Source: Hemerocallis citrina (Eukaryota > Streptophyta > Magnoliopsida > Asparagales > Asphodelaceae). Taken from it: DNA of 64,000 nt. The translations under genes were made by a program, and so were the position numbers. Shown here piece by piece: positions 35,701 through 46,750 of this stretch (positions are counted from its first letter, which is position 1; each line of letters opens with the position of its first letter). The stretch is taken from NCBI GenBank assembly GCA_017893485.1, contig CM030364.1:201779292-201843291 (forward strand), in the 5' to 3' direction. A model generated the notes under the pieces. It ran no database searches. It saw only the letters and a program-made list of their open reading frames with translations, and had not been told where the DNA came from.

Positions 35701-35980
35701 AGCAAAAAATTATTATTCAAAGAAAATTCACATACAATAATCAAGAAAAAGAAAATAAAATACAAAAAAATCCAAAATAGAAAAATAGGGGGGAAATAAT
35801 CAGCATTAAAGGGTTTATAAAATAAAATAATAACAATTATAGTATTAACAATAAAAATAACAATAATGAAATTAACAAGAAAATAATACTGATAATGATA
35901 ATAACAACAGGAATAATAGTATTAATGATAACAACAATAATAACGATAACAATAACAATAATAATAACCATAATAACAAA

Positions 35981-36037
<57 letters not shown>

Positions 36038-36446
36038 AACATTAATAATAAATAATAATAATAATAATAATAATAGCAATATAAATAATAATAATAGTAA
36101 AAGTGATAACAATAATAATAATAATAAAATAATAATAATAATCATGATGATGAAAGTAATAGCAATAACAACTATAGATTATATAAAATAGAAATTGGGT
36201 TTAACACATTTATCAAAATAATCAAACTAGTAAAAATAAATTTGATTTGGGCTAAAATGTAAATAGTCAATCAATTAGGAATAGAAAACGAGTTCAAATA
36301 TACCATTATTCGAAATAAATATAATTGTCGATTAGAAAAACACTTTAATATAAAAATCCAAATCGAATTTAACAAATAATAAATTTATAAATATCGAAAA
36401 ACAGAAAATATTCAGGAAATATTTATTTGCGAAAATGGGGGTTTCA
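32732..36446 (-). mobile_element. Family-B-like solo LTR inside element C's 5' LTR
   Basis: It starts TGTCATGCCCCG and ends GGGGGTTTCA, matching family B LTR edges (TGTCACGCCC and GGGGTTACA). It has the same internal order: 'cataagctgtacc', 'aggatcaagcatg', the GC-rich block 34760-35440, TATATATA on the minus strand at 35471-35478, then an AT-rich tail. The 3' LTR of C is continuous at this place (48045-48070). No clean 5-bp duplication remains (ttttt before, tgttc after). Open frames in the GC-rich and (AAT)n parts are composition effects. Confidence 0.85.
35840..36185. repeat. AAT/ATA-rich trinucleotide microsatellite
   Basis: This is an almost pure (AAT)n tract with scattered AAC units, inside the solo LTR. 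It yields open frames of Ile/Asn or Ile/Leu runs on both strands, which are not genes. Family B LTR 1-3 lack an expansion of this size. Confidence 0.9.
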
Positions 36447-37612
36447 TGTTCAGTTGAATTTTGGAATATCGATTAATGAATACCTACTTCTTAATAGATC
36501 TTAGTTTTGATGTGTATGTATGTTTATATTTCTGTTCGGAAGGGATTTCCTGACTGCATTTACTAATGTTTTCGAGAGTTTATGAAAAAGTCTTCTTTAT
36601 TACTTTTCATTCAATACTGTGATTTGGAAAGTTGAGATTTTGTGATGTTTATGAAAGGATTTAATTGACTTATACACTGAGATAGATTTGGCCAAGACTG
36701 TGCCTATTATATTGTATATTTCATCATATGAAACCACAAAATTTTACATATATATACGTATATAAGTTTGGGAGAGTTGCGAAATTTTTGGCTGTAGCAG
36801 GTTCGACATGTCAGTCAGTCGACCACAACACAATTGAACGTGAGTGGCAATCGACTGTCATGCCTAGTCTGTCGCCTTTCAATACTGACAATCGACCGCA
36901 GAAAATTGTATTGCACTCAACGGTCGACTGTCATGTTATTTTTAGGGTTTTATTGTTTGAGCACTATTAGTCGACTGCAGCGATTCTCACTGCGTCTGCC
37001 AGTCGACCGACATGATTTAAATTCTCCCAAAAATTGTGTGTTGCAGTTTTTTATTGTTTATTCAATTTTTATAAATGTTAAATCTCTCTTTTTCAAAGTG
37101 TTTAGATTCAGATTATTGGTATTCCCAAAGAGTATGTGTTCTAAATTTTATTAAGTATTTGAATCCTACTTTAGTGATTTTAAAAGGGGTATATGTTTTC
37201 GAATTTGAAGAGTATTCTATTACGAGTTATCTTATACTACGTGCTTCAGTTTTGATTGAGATTATTTCGGTTTTATTGGGCAAATTATATGGTTATGATT
37301 GCACGTGGACGTGCTTGGTTTTGGTGATTGGACATTTTTTTTAATTCTCTTAACTTATTAAATGAATTTGAAAGATAAGAGGTATTGTGATAACCTTGTG
37401 ATTTAGAGACCCTAAAGGTTGAGTGGGACCCTAGTATACCGGCGGTTGAGATTTTGTGGTTATGGCCAGTTGGGGCCTTGATGTTGTTTGGTTGAGTTAA
37501 GTCCTGTAGGGTACACCAACTCTAGGAAAGTTGGGGTTAATTAATGAACTTAATAAGTATAAGGACAGGCACTATATGGTGATATGATGAAATGGGAGCA
37601 AACGTGGGTTAT

Positions 37613-37870
37613 GGACTCCAGGATGATCCGAGGAATGGGATAATCCCCTGTATTCCGAAACGATGGCTGAAATAGGCCACAGAATGATCCACGTGAGTGG
37701 GATTGGTCTCCAGTATTCCAAGGACGGGAGCGATGCTCATGGGATGTTTGTGCAATGAGGGTTCTAGGATGACCTGCGGAGTGAGGCAATCCCCAGTATT
37801 CTGGGACGATGGATGACATAGGCCCCATAATGATCCACGTGAGTGGGATTGTCCTCCAGTATTCTAAGGG
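37613..37870. repeat. 146-bp tandem repeat in element C's LTR, with G-boxes
   Basis: Unit 1 starts TGGACTCCAGG (37613) and unit 2 GGGTTCTAGG (37759). Each unit has two related halves, and the second half carries GATCCACGTGAGTGGGAT, which includes the CACGTG palindrome. The 3' LTR has the same array at about 49206-49462. Confidence 0.8.
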
Positions 37871-38583
37871 CGAGAGCCGATACTTGTAAAATGTCTAAAT
37901 CTCGTAGTAGTCATTGTAGTAGGATAGTTGCATAACGTGTGTTCGAACCCTATAAAGTGGAGAACGATAAGGGCTTGCACCGGATCTCTGTAGAGTGGGG
38001 AGCATAGATTCGTCAAGTGTGCATTAGTTTTCATCATATGCATTTGTGATTTCCTTGACTTGATTTATGCTTGTTTTCTGTTTTTTACACTTGACACTTA
38101 GCCTAGTTCACTTGATGATTTATGTTTCTTTTATTGTTAATTCATATTTCATTTGTTATTCCCATGTTAATATGTTGACTATTATTTCGTTCTTTATGTT
38201 TTGTTTAAGTTATATTTCTTTTGAATATCACTCATACCATTATGGCTAACCCCTGTAGTTTTGGTGGTTAGAGTTATCTCTAGCCTCATGTTTCACAGGC
38301 AGGTACTATTAGCATGGAGTTGGGAGCATGTGGTAGAATATTTTATGTTATCGTATATGTTGTAAAAAGATTGAAAATAATGTGTAAATATGGAACTGTG
38401 TTGTAAGATGAATTGTAATTCAATGTGTTTAATTTTCCGATGTGCTTATGAAAGAAATGTTGTAATAAAAGTTTTAAATTTTTCTGTATTTGTATTGTGT
38501 TTTTAATTACAAATGAGGTAGATGCTAGGAATTGTGCCACGTATTTCTAAGTTTGTTATTGGAAATTCAGGGCGCTATAGAAT

Positions 38584-38595
38584 TGGTATCAGAGC
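38584..38595 (+). promoter_or_regulatory. Primer binding site of element C
   Basis: The perfect TGGTATCAGAGC matches the complement of plant initiator tRNA-Met and lies 4 bases after the 5' LTR end. Confidence 0.9.
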
Positions 38596-38789
38596 ACGCT
38601 TCAATAGTAATGTTAAACATGGTACAGGGACTAAACCTAGGTGGACACTAGAGCATGAGTACCTAGGTGTGGACATTAAAGTGTGAGTATTACACATGAA
38701 ATTAAAGCAAGATGAAATGGTTTGAACATGATTGAAATTTTGCCATAAGATACTGGTGTGAATGTGATGTGTGTTGTGATGCTCTAACA

Positions 38790-38807
38790 TTTTCCCGCAT
38801 TTTGCAG
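38790..38807 (+). promoter_or_regulatory. Candidate 3' splice site before element C gag
   Basis: A pyrimidine-rich stretch ends TTTTGCAG at 38807, eleven bases before the gag ATG (38819). It fits the plant acceptor consensus. Together with the donor in the LTR it would remove the PBS-containing leader from a gag mRNA. Confidence 0.5.
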
Positions 38808-38818
38808 TATTCAGTATA

Positions 38819-39850
38819 ATGGCAGGACCCAGGACCAGGAATGGTGGGAATGGTGATGAGGCCAAAGGTTCCCACGGTGCCCGAGTTGACCTGGAGACGG
38901 AGATTGCCAGAGTGTATCAAACTTTGAATGCATTCATGGAAGCTAGTACGACTCGAAACCAAGGAGCAGGGCTAGTACCCATCAATGCAGACCCAATAAA
39001 GCAGGTGGAGTCCTTCAAATGGATGAAGCCGCCAGTTTTCGAGGAGCAAGCGGATCCGAATGAGGCCGACGATTGGATCAGATAGATGGAAGTAGTCTTC
39101 GAGGTTTTGGAAACCCCTGTAGCCGTTGGCTAAAATGTAGCTGGAGAAAGACATTGGTGTCTAATGGTAGTCAGTGAAGAGGACGTTTGGCGAAGAACAT
39201 GTGACTTGGGAAGCTTTTCTTGAGGAATTCACGGATCACTATTTTCCCCTGGACATTCAGGAGAAGAAGGCGATGGAATTCTTGAATCTACAGTAAGGCG
39301 GCATGACAGTGCGCAAATATGAGACTAAGTTTGCCCAGTTGTCGAGGTATGCACTGGAGCTGGTGGTTGATGAAGCGAAGAAGGCCAAGAAATTCGAACA
39401 GGGCTTGAGATCAAATTTGAGATCTCGGATGATACCGTTGGGCATCAGAAGGTTCGACAAGCTAGTCAGGAAAGCAGCCATGACAGATGAAGATATCAAT
39501 CAGTTCCAGAAGAAGTAGGAAATCTGGAACAGGAACAAAAGCCAGAGTGGGAGAAAGTTTTCGCTGAAGCAGGGCGGTTCAGTAGGCCCGAACAGAAGGC
39601 ACCCACAGCTCAAAGGATGACTTGTTGTTATTGTGGTGAGGCAAGTCACTACAAGTTGGCATGTCCCAAGCTGGGGAAGCAGACTTGCTTCTAGTGTGGA
39701 CAGGAGGGGCATACTAAGCTGTTCTGCCCACAGCTTAAGAAGGATGGTGCGGATGGGAGCAAATTCCAGAGGCTGGGGCGAGTATTCACATTGACTGAGG
39801 AGGATGCGGGTAACTCGGAGGATGTGATTCATGATGCAAGAATTTTAATT
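38819..39850 (+). pseudogene. Element C: gag with two zinc knuckles (broken)
   Basis: It starts at the ATG at 38819, just after the acceptor. The first frame (38819-39085) has DPIKQVESFKWMKPP and ends at a TAG inside the DDWIRQ block. The capsid part continues with breaks to 39303-39518 (MTVRKYETKFAQLSRYALEL). Two CCHC knuckles follow: C-C-Y-C-GEASHYKLAC at about 39620-39660, and a second at about 39687-39730 whose third residue is a TAG. Both keep the C-x2-C-x4-H-x4-C spacing. The gag is closely related to that of element A. Confidence 0.85.
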
Positions 39851-42800
39851 CATTTATTGAATGTATTAAATAAAACCTTGTTTAAGAATAAAATGGAGTT
39901 TTAAGTATCATTCTTCATGTAACAGGATTTGTTTGATTAATGGAATAAAAGCAAAAGTTTTATTTGATACTGGTTCTTCGCATATATTTGTGTCGCCCAG
40001 TTTTGCTAAAGTTTTAGATTGGAACCTAAGATATTTCCATGCAGAATCTTGTCAGTGGCAACACCATCAGGAGAGGAGTTGATTGTTGATCGATATTACG
40101 AGGATTGTGATATCGAGATTGGTGGGAGGCTTTTGGGTATTGATTTTATCGAACTGCAAGTTTTGGGAGTAGATGTAATCAGTGGCGGAGCCAGGATTTA
40201 CATCCACCGGGAGCGAAATTACAGGAACTTAAAAATTTATAAAAGTCTTTAAACATTCACATTACAATCATATTACAAAAGCAAATAAGACGTAACTAAT
40301 GCAAGGTACAGTAGCATCTAGAGTATCATTTTGGGGACCATACATCAGATTTGTCAGGAGAGCTTCATGAGATGCTTTGAAGATTTAAAGTAACTAGCAG
40401 GATAACTTTTATCAGGGAAAAACTAGTCGGATAACTTTTATCAGGAAACAACCATATTTTGTGAATATGTTTCTAAGTTTAAAATCTTCCTACGGATTGT
40501 ACGGTACCATGACTTGAGCAAGCATGCTTGTAAAAGTAACATACTTTCATCTAAATTTAGCCATGATAACTAAAAATTACAGGAACAAAATAATATAGCT
40601 AGAAGCATACCTAGGAGAGTATCGATATGAAGAACTAGTATCTTAAGAAGGATTTATCCCAGTCCCACGTCCTCTAAGATATGTCCTGTACACCTTCTTC
40701 CACTCCCAAAATCCTACATTAGTAAAATAATTAACCTATCAGTAATTAATTTACAGGGTAACTATACCTTCATAAGGTAGGGAAATGAAGCACCAAGCAA
40801 AAAACCTATCAGTAATTTTAGTTCGAAAGAGAAATAACCTATCAATTCTTAATGTCCAACTCTCCTTTTCTCTATCTTTTGCGGATCACTTCTTTATAAA
40901 ACAACTTCACACTTTTAACAACAACAACAACAAATTGTACATGAACTCTCCTTCTATCTCAGACAGTTCAGATGAACAATTATAATGGACTAAATAAATT
41001 ATGGACTAAATAAATTATTGATAAATGATAACTACAGGGCAATTGATTACTAATTTCTGAGTTCAAAGCAGAGTCATGTAATGTGCAAAATATGGGAGAG
41101 AAAATGTTTACTTTAGGAATTAGCAACAAAGTAGAACAGAATCAGCATGCTTGATAAATTGATGGACATGAAAGACATACAATAAATTTCAATGACACAA
41201 ATCCACAATAACTTTCTAAAAGACTTTAATGAAGAGGGATTACTTCATTGCCTGTAAGAATTCATATTAATATTTCTTTTCAATACAATAAATAGAGTGA
41301 AGTATTACATATATAGTATATGTTAGTGTTTCACAATTACAGTACTGTGTTCAAAAATCTGGAAAATCGAAAATACATTAGTATCTGCCTTAAGTTATCA
41401 AGAATATCTTACAACGATAATCAGGCCAGAACACAGATGTTCTTCAACAGATGGGAGTAGAGATAAAGAAAACTACCAGTAAAGCTATGTACATATAAGA
41501 TTCTTTTTCTATTCTCTTCTCCAACATTGATAAGTGATCCTGATGAAAATTTGCAACTCACTTACTCACTACTGGTGTTCCTAATTGCTGTGTTCACAAT
41601 TACATATACATATATAGTATATGTTAGTGTTTCACAATTACAGTACTGTGTTCAAAAATCTAGAAAATTGAAAATACATTAGTATCTGCCTTAAGTTATC
41701 AAGAATATCTTACAACGATAATGAGGCCAGAACACAGATGTTCTTCAACAGATGGGAGTAGAGATAAAGAAAACTACCAGTAAAGCTATGTACATATAAG
41801 ATTCTTTTTCTATTCTCTTCTCCAACATTGATAAGTGATCCTGATGAAAATTTACAACTCACTTACTCACTATTGGTGTTCCTAATTGCACTCACTTACT
41901 CACTATTGGTGTTCCTAATTGCACTACTTGATTGATAGTGTTTTTTTTTGTTTCCTTTTTTCTCAATGTATGAGAAAAATTATTCAACAGACAACAAGGG
42001 AATATTTCTAAACATAAATCGAAGTAATTTTGGCTTAGAAAGCCAACTGAATGAGATCTCCAGTGCAGTCATCTTCTTCTGAACCAGTTCATCCACTGAA
42101 AATTTGTTCTTATTCAATTTTCTCAACAAAAAGCATATGACAATAAATCAATAATAATAATATTCACTATAAATATATAGGCCAATGGAGAAAAACTCAC
42201 ATCATCAGTACTCATACTATCAAATTGCAGTAGAACTTCATATTCACCAAGAGAGATTCCGAAAATTCCAAACAAAAAAGGGAGAAATGAATGAGTACCT
42301 GACTCCAGTGCTCCACCACGGAGTACCTGACTCCAGTGCTCCACCACCTTCTTCCTTTGGACTTTGGAGCCGCGAGTTTGGGAAATGGAAGTTTGGAAAT
42401 TGGGGGAATGGATGGGATCTAGGGTTTCGAATTCGATTGAGGTCGAAAATGAAGAGAATGGAGAGACGAAGAGGATGGGGATGTAGGGTTTCGATTGTGG
42501 TAAAAAATGAAGAGATTGAAGAGACGAAGAGGAAGGGGATCTAGGGTTTCGATTGTGGATCTGTGTGGGAATTCAAAAATGAAGAGTAAAGACTAGAGAA
42601 GAAGAGTCGCTCTGGTCTGGAGTGGAGCGGCTGAAAAATTCGTGGGCCGAAAGAGAGCGGGGGGTGTTGGGCCAAAGTGAGGGGGAGCGGAAAAAAAAAT
42701 CCGTTGGGCCTATTATAGGGGGCCTGCCAGTCCAGGGTGACCGGCCGCTCACCCTGGGCCAGCAGTGCCTCCGCCCCTGGATGTAATTGTGGGCATTGAT

Positions 42801-43100
42801 TGGATGGCAATCTATGATGCTACAAATGAATGCAAGAGAAAAGAAGTGGTAGTGAAGGCACCGGGAGGGCCCGCAGTGACTTTTCAAGGGAGGAAGAAGA
42901 ACTCGAAGGTGGTTACAACTGTATCAAAGTTGATGATTCCGGATCAGGTCAGAGGCATTTCAGTTGTTAGAGTTTTTCCTTCAGTGTTCTTGGAAGATCT
43001 ACCAGGGTTACCGCCGCAGCGAGATGTTGAGTTCTGCATCAATGTTCAGTCAGGAAGTGCTCCAATTTCTAAGGCTCCTACAAGATGGCACCTGTAGAGT
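39851..43100 (+). pseudogene. Element C: protease, split by a hAT-like insert
   Basis: The first part (39860-40179) contains LFDTGSSHIFVSP-like sequence in a broken frame near 39965, then DCDIEIGGRLLGIDFIELQV. The second part (42780-43097) continues VGIDWMAIYDATNECKRKE and ends DVEFCINVQSGSAPISKAP. The DNA insert 40180-42779 lies between Val-Asp-Val and Ile-Val-Gly. Dropping it with one 8-bp duplication leaves the frame continuous. Other stops in the first part are older or independent damage. Confidence 0.85.
40180..42779. mobile_element. 2.6-kb non-autonomous hAT-like DNA transposon
   Basis: Terminal inverted repeats are CAGTGGCGGAG (left) and CAGGGGCGGAG (right end, reverse complement). 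A perfect 8-bp target duplication GATGTAAT lies at 40172-40179 and 42780-42787. Eight-bp duplications and CAG-type ends are typical of hAT elements. I find no transposase. Inside are a tandem duplication of about 301 bp (41306-41594 and 41607-41888) and a 28-bp duplication at 42292-42347. Confidence 0.85.
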
Positions 43101-43900
43101 AAGATGAAGTTAAGAAGCAGATTGAGGAATTGCTAAGTAAGGGTTCATCAGGCCGAGTACTTCACCATGGGGTGCACCAGTATTGCCAGTGAAGAAGAAG
43201 GATCGGTCAATGAGGATGTGCATCGACTACCGGGAATTGAATAGGGTGACCATTCAAAACAAGTATCCGCTTTCACGAATTGATGATATGTTTAATAAAC
43301 TTCAGGGAGCAGAAGTATTTTTGAAGATTGATCTGCGGTCAGGGTATCATTGGGTCTGGGTTAAGGAGGAAGATGTGAGCATGACAGCTTTCAGGACTCT
43401 TCATGGACTCTATGAGTTTTTGGTGATGCCATTCGGGGTGACGAATGAGCCGGCAGTGTTATGAATATGATGAACCGGATTTTAGGGCCGTTTATCAATT
43501 CTTTTGTGGTGGTTTTTATTGATGATATACTGGTGTATTCGAAATCGGAGGATGAGCATGCTGAGCACTTAACAGAGGTACTGAAGAAGTTGCAGGAACA
43601 TAACTTTTATGCCAAGCTATCGAAGTGCGAATTTTGGAAGTTCAAGGTAGCATTCCTTGGTCACATCCTTTCTAAGGAGGGAGTGGTCACTGATCCTCAG
43701 AAGATTGAAGCAGTGAAGAATTGGCCTAGACCGACGACCGTGAAGGAAGTCAGGAGTTTCTTGGGATTGGTTGGGTATTACAAGCGATTCATTCAGGGCT
43801 ACACACAGATTGTAGTTCCTCTGATAGGGTTAACTTGGAAGAATATGGATTACACTTAGACTGATAAGTGTGAGGCGAGTTTCCTAGAGCTAAAGGAGAG
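43101..43900 (+). pseudogene. Element C: reverse transcriptase (two frames)
   Basis: The first frame (43183-43464) has [20 protein letters not shown], then [20 protein letters not shown] frameshift at about 43460 leads to the second frame (43461-43859) with VVFIDDILVYSKSEDEHAEH, CEFWKFKVAFLGHILSKEGV and VRSFLGLVGYYKRFI. The catalytic FIDD is intact. Stops at 43095 and 43858 and the frameshift prevent a single product. Confidence 0.9.
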
Positions 43901-44410
43901 GTTGACGACTGCGCCTATCCTAGCATTGTCGCAAGTTGGGAAGGACTATGATATCTACAGTGATGTGTCTCTCAAAGGTTTGGGGTGCGTCTTGATGCAA
44001 GAAGGGAAGGTTATTACATATGGTTCGAGGCAGTTTTGTCTGAATGAGAAGAACTGATGCACGATCTGGAGCTAGAAGCTATTATCTTTGCCTTGAAGCA
44101 GTGGAGACATTATATATATGGGGAGAAGGCTAACATGTTCACTAATCACAAAAGCTTGAAGTACATTTATCAACAGAGGAATCTAAATCTTCGGCAAAGG
44201 AGGTGGTTGGAAGTGTTGGAAGACATTCGCCCTGAGATCAAGTACCATCCAGGCAAGGTAAATGTGGTGGCTGATGGGCTTAGTCGGAAGAGTAGTCTAT
44301 CGGTTTTGATCATGATTGGCAGCAGTGTTAAATCGGGTAGGTATCGAGGTTGTACTGCATGGTTTGGGGGCATCTTTGGCACAGTTGAGGGTTCAGCCTT
44401 CTTTGAGGGA
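43901..44410 (+). pseudogene. Element C: RNase H
   Basis: The start is at about 43945 with YDIYSDVSLKGLGCVLMQEG. Its usual D-A-S reads D-V-S here. After a frameshift near 44050 it continues with HDLELEAIIFALKQWRHY and RNLNLRQRRWLEVLEDI (44057-44310). Confidence 0.85.
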
Positions 44411-46592
44411 GTAGATTATGAAGGGTCAGAAAACAGATGCAGAGATTCAGAAGATGTTGAAACAGATTTCCGATGGCAAATTATCAGAATTTCGTGTCCA
44501 AGATGGGGTTCTATGGATAGAAAAGAGGTTGTGTGTACCAGAGAATGCAAATTTGAGGGAGAGTATCTTGCAGGAAGCACACAGTACTTTGTTGTTAGTG
44601 TTAGGGTTATATACTGAAAGCATCACTTTTGTATTAACTTTATTTCCTTATTTTTTTTGAATGAGAATCATATGGGCATATGTTTGCATATTGTGTTTAT
44701 TATAATATTAATGCAAGTATCTGATATTCTATAAGGTTGATAATATGGTGTGAGGTGACATACAGAAGATCATATTATCAGTTCCCTATGGAATATATAA
44801 ATAGTTCACAACCTAGACGGACTTGGATAATCCATTGGAAAGGTTGTAGTGTAATCTGGTATTAGTCTATCTTGACTATAGGTTTACACTAGTACACTCT
44901 GTGTGTATTGAACAGGACCACTTGAGGTTGTTCTCTTTGTACTGACTACAAAAGAGAATAAACACCTCTGTTATTATGGATGCTTATGCTCTTAATCCAG
45001 ATATAATAACAGACATGTATATTCAGTGTGCATTACTTTGACTCATAAAAAAGTGAGATTCATTATGGATCAACAACCTCTATGAATTGGGTAATAGCAT
45101 TGTATGTATGATGGGCTGTTGATTGTAAAAGGAATCGATGTCCCGATACGTCGGGTTGATGATGTCCCCTTAAGGAGCTTATAAGGATTGTCATGTAAAC
45201 CCTGCAGGTGGATTACATCCGACATGACAAATAAAGTTGAGTGGTACTACTTAAGGATAAAAGATGTTGATCAATATAGTTGTTAGTAACTTAATTTGAT
45301 CGACGGGCATTCGATATCTTAACATGGGGAGCTGAACGAGCATATAATAAAAGGAGCCCATAAATATAATTTGGGATTAGGAAGGTAGTGCAACAATAGC
45401 TCTTTAGTGGACCGAGCTATTGTTAATGGGCCTGGGTTGTGTGTTCGGGCTGAACACGGGATACCCAGATTCGTTAGGAGACCTAACCCTAATTTCTCCT
45501 CATGGTCCCTGCCGTAGCCTTATATATATCCTCTATTCTCTGGCCGTCATCATCATATAAAAGATAAGAAGTTTTCTCTAAATTCGTGATTCCCGTAAGG
45601 AGAGAAAGAGAGGTCAGCCAAGGAGAAGAAAGGTTGGGAGACCGTCGCCTACACGACGTCCAACCCGAGGAAGGAATACGTGCAGAAGATCTTGGGGTCG
45701 CTGACGGCTCGAGGTTGCTAGAAACTATCGTCTTCTTCTCATCGCAGGTATAATTCGTGAACCCTAGATTCCGCTATAAAGAGTTAGATCACGTATTAAA
45801 TCTATTAAGCTTTTATGATCGATACGCACACCAATCCGTGGTCCTGGGACTCATCGCAGTTCCATCAGTTAGTACATCCTGGTGGCACGAAGATGTACAA
45901 GGACATCAAACAACACTTTTGGTGGCCGGGGATGAAGAGAGATGTGGCGGACTTGGTGGCGAGGTGTTGGTATGGCACCGTATGAGGATTTATACAGAAG
46001 GAAGTGCAGAACACCCTTCTGTTGGTATGAAGTTTGTGAGAGGCAGATGTTTGGGCCCGAGATTGTGCAGTAGACGTCAGAGAAGATCGAGCTGATTCGT
46101 AAGCGGTTGATCGAGGCTCAGAGTCGGCAGAAAAGCTACGCAGATACTTGGCATAGAGACTTGGAGTTTGAGGTTGGGGATCTAGTGTTCCTCAAGGTGT
46201 CTCCGACTAAAGGGGTGATCAGATTTGGTAAGGGAGGCAAGTTGACGCCAAGGTACATTGGGCCATACAGGATTTTGAGGCAGACAGATAGGACGGCGTA
46301 TAAGTTAGAATTGCCTAAAGAATTGGCACAAGTGCATGATGTGTTCCATGTGTCGATGTTGAGAAAGTATGTGCTGGATCCGAGTCATCAGTTGGCGGAA
46401 GTGCCCGAAAGTCTACAGCTTAACTTGAATTACAAGGAGCAGCCTGTGGAGGTTGTTGACCATCGAGAGAAGGTATTGAAGAATAAGGTGATACCTATGG
46501 TCAAAGTGCTGTGGAGGAACCAGTTGTTCGAGGAAGCTACTTGGGAGCCAGAGGATCGCATGAGGAAGAATTTTTCTGAGCTCTTTGTATGA
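44411..46592 (+). pseudogene. Element C: integrase lacking its catalytic core, split by a solo LTR
   Basis: The N-terminal H2C2 zinc part is at 44418-44598 and, after the solo LTR, at 45873-45970 (KMYKDIKQHFWWPGMKRDV, then ARCW). It then jumps straight to APYEDLYRRKCRTPL (about 45975-46030), which normally follows the catalytic core, so the D,D-35-E part is gone. The C-terminal part (46107-46592) is open: FLKVSPTKGVIRFGKGGKL, VHDVFHVSMLRKYVLDPSHQ, and a chromodomain-like tail ending at a stop at 46592. Confidence 0.9.
44599..45867 (+). mobile_element. 1,269-bp copia-type solo LTR in element C's integrase
   Basis: It begins TGTTAGGGTTATATAC and ends GTTCCATCA, flanked by GTTAG at 44594-44598 and 45868-45872. 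A TATATATATC box is at 45521-45530, followed by leader-like sequence. This suits a plus-oriented LTR. There is no coding domain. Removing it with one GTTAG leaves an in-frame H2C2 segment of normal length. Assignment to copia rests on size, ends and style only. Confidence 0.8.
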
Positions 46593-46705
46593 TTGTATTC
46601 TTTGCTTGAATTGTATTTCTCTTTGTATGATTGTATACCTTTTGAATGGTATTTCCATTTATGTGATTGCATCCTTTTGCTTAAAATGTTTTGTCCCTAT
46701 TAGCG

Positions 46706-46737
46706 ATAGTTCTGTCATCATCTGATGACAGAACTAT
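46706..46737. repeat. Perfect 15-bp inverted repeat before element C's PPT
   Basis: ATAGTTCTGTCATCA (46706-46720) is followed by TC and by its exact reverse complement (46723-46737). It lies after the integrase stop and directly before the polypurine tract. Confidence 0.9.
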
Positions 46738-46738
46738 T

Positions 46739-46750
46739 CTGAGGGAGTGA
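46739..46750 (+). promoter_or_regulatory. Polypurine tract of element C
   Basis: The purine-rich CTGAGGGAGTGA ends exactly where the 3' LTR (TGTAACACCC) begins. Confidence 0.75.

Larger units (their letters stand above)
31436..38579 (+). repeat. Element C: 5' LTR (interrupted by a solo LTR)
   Basis: It starts TGTAACACCCTAG (31436) and ends GCGCTATA (38579), where the 3' LTR ends GCGCTACA. The flanking GTTTT at 31431-31435 matches 50165-50169. Without the insert at 32732-36446 it is about 3.43 kb, against 3,414 bp for the 3' LTR. Features include a TATA-like box at 31914-31922, a C20 run at 31930-31949, a splice donor at 32080, a GTCGAC cluster at 36805-37015 and a 146-bp repeat at 37613-37870. 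Copies differ at many bases near the start and fewer in the middle. Confidence 0.95.

Noticed and set aside
35837..36191. Open frames on both strands with long Ile/Asn or Ile/Leu runs
   Set aside because: Pure products of the (AAT)n tract. No gene-like composition.
40180..42779. Possible hAT transposase gene inside the 2.6-kb insert
   Set aside because: The longest frames are about 120 codons or less with no transposase motif.
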